The translations under genes were made by a program, and so were the position numbers. Positions 5,762-7,191 of a stretch of 7,191 nucleotides of DNA are shown piece by piece. Every line of letters starts with the position of its first letter. Positions within the stretch are counted from its first letter, which is position 1. Below the pieces are notes generated by a model that was not told where the DNA came from, ran no database searches, and saw only the letters and a program-made list of their open reading frames with translations. Origin of the DNA: CAIXSC01 sp040381235 (GTDB lineage: Bacteria; Planctomycetota; Planctomycetia; Pirellulales; Pirellulaceae); NCBI GenBank assembly GCA_040381235.1, contig JBEIHS010000368.1, positions 1 to 7,191 of the forward strand, given 5' to 3'.

Positions 5762-5943
5762 GGCTGAAGGCTGAGGGCTGAGGGCTGAAGGCTGAAGGCT
5801 GAAGGCTGAGGGCTGAAGGCTGAAGGCTGAGGGCTGAGGGCTGAAGGCTAGAGGCTGCCGTCTGCCGTCTGCCGTCTGCGAGCTAAGTTATTCGGTCTGA
5901 AAACTGACCAGTGACCAGTGAACCCTAAACCCTGAAAACCGAC
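5762..5943 (+). repeat. heptanucleotide tandem array, 7-nt phase held for 26 units
   Basis: Twelve perfect units GGCTGAR (R is A or G) run from 5762 to 5845. They are followed in the same phase by GGCTAGA, GGCTGCC, GTCTGCC twice and GTCTGCG (to 5880). Past 5880 the phase is still traceable: AGCTAAG, TTATTCG, GTCTGAA, AACTGAC, CAGTGAC, CAGTGAA, CCCTAAA, CCCTGAA, AACCGAC (to 5943), most keeping TGA or TAA at unit positions 4-6. Because 7 is not a multiple of 3, the stops fall in all three plus-strand frames, so it cannot be coding on that strand. It resembles in form the heptamer short tandem repeats of cyanobacteria. Function is unknown. Confidence 0.9.
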
Positions 5944-5977
5944 ACTCGTCCCTCATCCCCCAACCCTCTCCCCTTCC

Positions 5978-5984
5978 AAAAGGA
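5978..5984 (+). promoter_or_regulatory. ribosome binding site fixing the lepB TTG start
   Basis: AAAAGGA at 5978-5984 is 8 nt upstream of TTG at 5993, the best-spaced site in the region. Its AAGG can pair with CCTT at 5972-5975 across the loop CCAA, a small hairpin that could lower access. The TTG lies in the centre of a 12-nt palindrome (5989-6000). Confidence 0.6.
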
Positions 5985-5992
5985 TCGCTCGT

Positions 5993-7191
5993 TTGAACGA
6001 CGGCACAAAACGCGGAAAGAACGCCGGAGCAGGAGTGGCGGTGGCCGCGCTGGCGGGGTTGCCAGCGAAGGTCGGGGCGTCGGACGCGTCGGTGACCCAG
6101 TCGTATGCCTTTCGCGAAACGGTCGAATCGATCGTGGTGGCGATCCTGTTGGCGTTCTTGTTTCGCACCTTCGTCGGCGAGGCGTTCGTGATCCCTACCG
6201 GGTCGATGGCCCCGACGCTGCAGGGCAACCACAAGGATGTGGTCTGTCCGAAGTGCAAATACGGCTATCAGGCGAACGCCAGCGTGGAAAATGACGACCA
6301 TTGGAGCCGGGGCGGGCTGACCGTGGCGGCCACCACCTGCCCGCTGTGCCGTTATGCGCTGCGGATCGAGTCCGATCGCGACCCGAACCACGCGTCGTTC
6401 GCTGGCGATCGGATTTTGGTCAACAAGTTCAGCTACGACCTGGGCGAGCCGAACCGGTGGGATGTCATCGTCTTCAAGTACCCGAACAACGCCAAGCAGA
6501 ACTACATCAAGCGGTTGGTGGGGTTGCCTGGCGAAGCGCTGCGCGTGCGGCATGGCGATGTGTTTGTCCGCAAGGCGGGCGAACCGGCCTACAGGATCGC
6601 GCGGAAGCCGCCCGCGAAACTGGTGGCGATGTTGCAGGTGGTCGACGACAACCACTTTCTCTCCGAGGAACTGGCTCAAGGCGGCTGGCCGTCGCGCTGG
6701 CAACCGGGACTGGGAGATGGCGCCAGCGGGTGGCGAAAGGTGGTGGAAGACACCGAGCCGATCGTGTTGAAGAGTAGCGGGATTGGCGACGACGAGGCGA
6801 ATCGGCCGCCCGGCTTGATTCGCGTCGCGGAGGGCGACGCTGTCGTCAACGAGGCCTGGATCCGCTATCGGCATCTGCATCCGCTCGGTGGCGACTGGGA
6901 GGACATCGCCGCCGGACAGCCGCTCGATCCGCCGCCGCCTAGCCCGACAGCCGGCCGGCTGATCGCCGACTTCTATGCCTACAACGCGTTCACCACGAAG
7001 CGGCAGCCGAAGAATGGCCAGTCCGAGGATGGCGCTATCGACCTGATTCCCGAGACGAACACCCTGGGACCGCACTGGGTTGGCGATTTGGCGGTCGAGG
7101 CGGACGTTGTGGTGGAGGGGGAAACAGGCGAGTTGATTATGGAGTTGGTGGAAAGCGGCGAGCATTTCCAGTGCCGTATCGATGTGGCGAC
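5993..7191 (+). CDS. lepB: signal peptidase I, enlarged form, 3' end beyond the window
   Basis: Signal peptidase I is a membrane-anchored Ser/Lys protease that removes signal peptides from exported proteins. The frame is open from 5936 to the edge: 399 codons from TTG 5993, chosen for its AAAAGGA site (GTG 6035 is the alternative; no ATG precedes the active site). A hydrophobic anchor spans about 44-68. Nucleophile Ser71 is in IPTGSMAPTL, GDRILVNKFSYD is at 138-149, and the general base Lys173 is in YIKRLVGLPGE. Between Ser and Lys lie two Cys pairs, C85/C88 (CPKC) and C116/C119 (CPLC), a probable zinc ribbon absent from E. coli LepB. After the Lys box more than 200 residues of extra sequence follow, ending in a beta-rich segment (WVGDLAVEADVVVE from 362). 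The conserved GDNxxxSxDSR box has not yet appeared, so it should lie beyond 7191. The long minus-strand frame opposite is a shadow. Confidence 0.93.
   Translation, partial: MNDGTKRGKNAGAGVAVAALAGLPAKVGASDASVTQSYAFRETVESIVVAILLAFLFRTFVGEAFVIPTGSMAPTLQGNHKDVVCPKCKYGYQANASVENDDHWSRGGLTVAATTCPLCRYALRIESDRDPNHASFAGDRILVNKFSYDLGEPNRWDVIVFKYPNNAKQNYIKRLVGLPGEALRVRHGDVFVRKAGEPAYRIARKPPAKLVAMLQVVDDNHFLSEELAQGGWPSRWQPGLGDGASGWRKVVEDTEPIVLKSSGIGDDEANRPPGLIRVAEGDAVVNEAWIRYRHLHPLGGDWEDIAAGQPLDPPPPSPTAGRLIADFYAYNAFTTKRQPKNGQSEDGAIDLIPETNTLGPHWVGDLAVEADVVVEGETGELIMELVESGEHFQCRIDVA

Noticed and set aside
5762..5880. Possible CRISPR array
   Set aside because: Units are 7 bp and directly adjacent with no spacers; no cas genes are present.
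5888..7165. 425-codon minus-strand open frame
   Set aside because: It is antisense to lepB and runs into the heptad array. The product has shadow-like composition, while the plus frame carries the signal peptidase catalytic motifs.

Overview
The window is GC-rich bacterial DNA holding three complete protein genes and one gene cut off by the right edge. Long non-coding gaps between them are full of palindromes and short tandem repeats. A planctomycete, probably of the Pirellulales type, is the best guess. The reasons are the enlarged signal peptidase I with a Cys-pair insertion, the Gly/Pro/Tyr-rich secreted protein, intergenic regions dotted with short palindromes, and mostly weak Shine-Dalgarno sequences. 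This placement is inference, not a database result.

Layout: 1-711 has no convincing complete gene. A possible minus-strand gene start at 103 runs off the left edge, and a dense run of hairpins lies at 251-386. 712-2070 (+) is mnmA, the tRNA-U34 2-thiouridylase, carrying an unusual insert of about 87 residues encoded partly by 12-bp tandem repeats. 2071-2486 is non-coding with more tandem repeats. 2487-3656 (+) encodes an exported, probably lipid-anchored, disordered repeat protein of unknown function. 3657-3760 is a short convergent gap with palindromes, ending in a strong hairpin that overlaps the stop codon of the next gene. 3761-5689 (-) encodes a P1B-4-type transition-metal exporting ATPase with a consensus -10 box placed for a leaderless mRNA. 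5690-5992 is a divergent gap dominated by a heptanucleotide array whose 7-nt phase can be followed for about 180 bp. 5993-7191 (+) is the 5' part of a signal peptidase I gene (lepB) with a TTG start and two insertions.

The genes do not form one pathway: they cover tRNA modification, an envelope protein, metal export and protein secretion. The only functional link is general, since the exported protein would need a signal peptidase (type II if it is truly a lipoprotein). The most striking property of the region is the concentration of short tandem repeats with 7-, 8-, 12- and 15-bp units in nearly every gene or gap. Those inside genes have unit lengths divisible by three, so copy-number change keeps the frame. 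No CRISPR array, tRNA, rRNA, transposase or recognisable multi-gene new system is visible.
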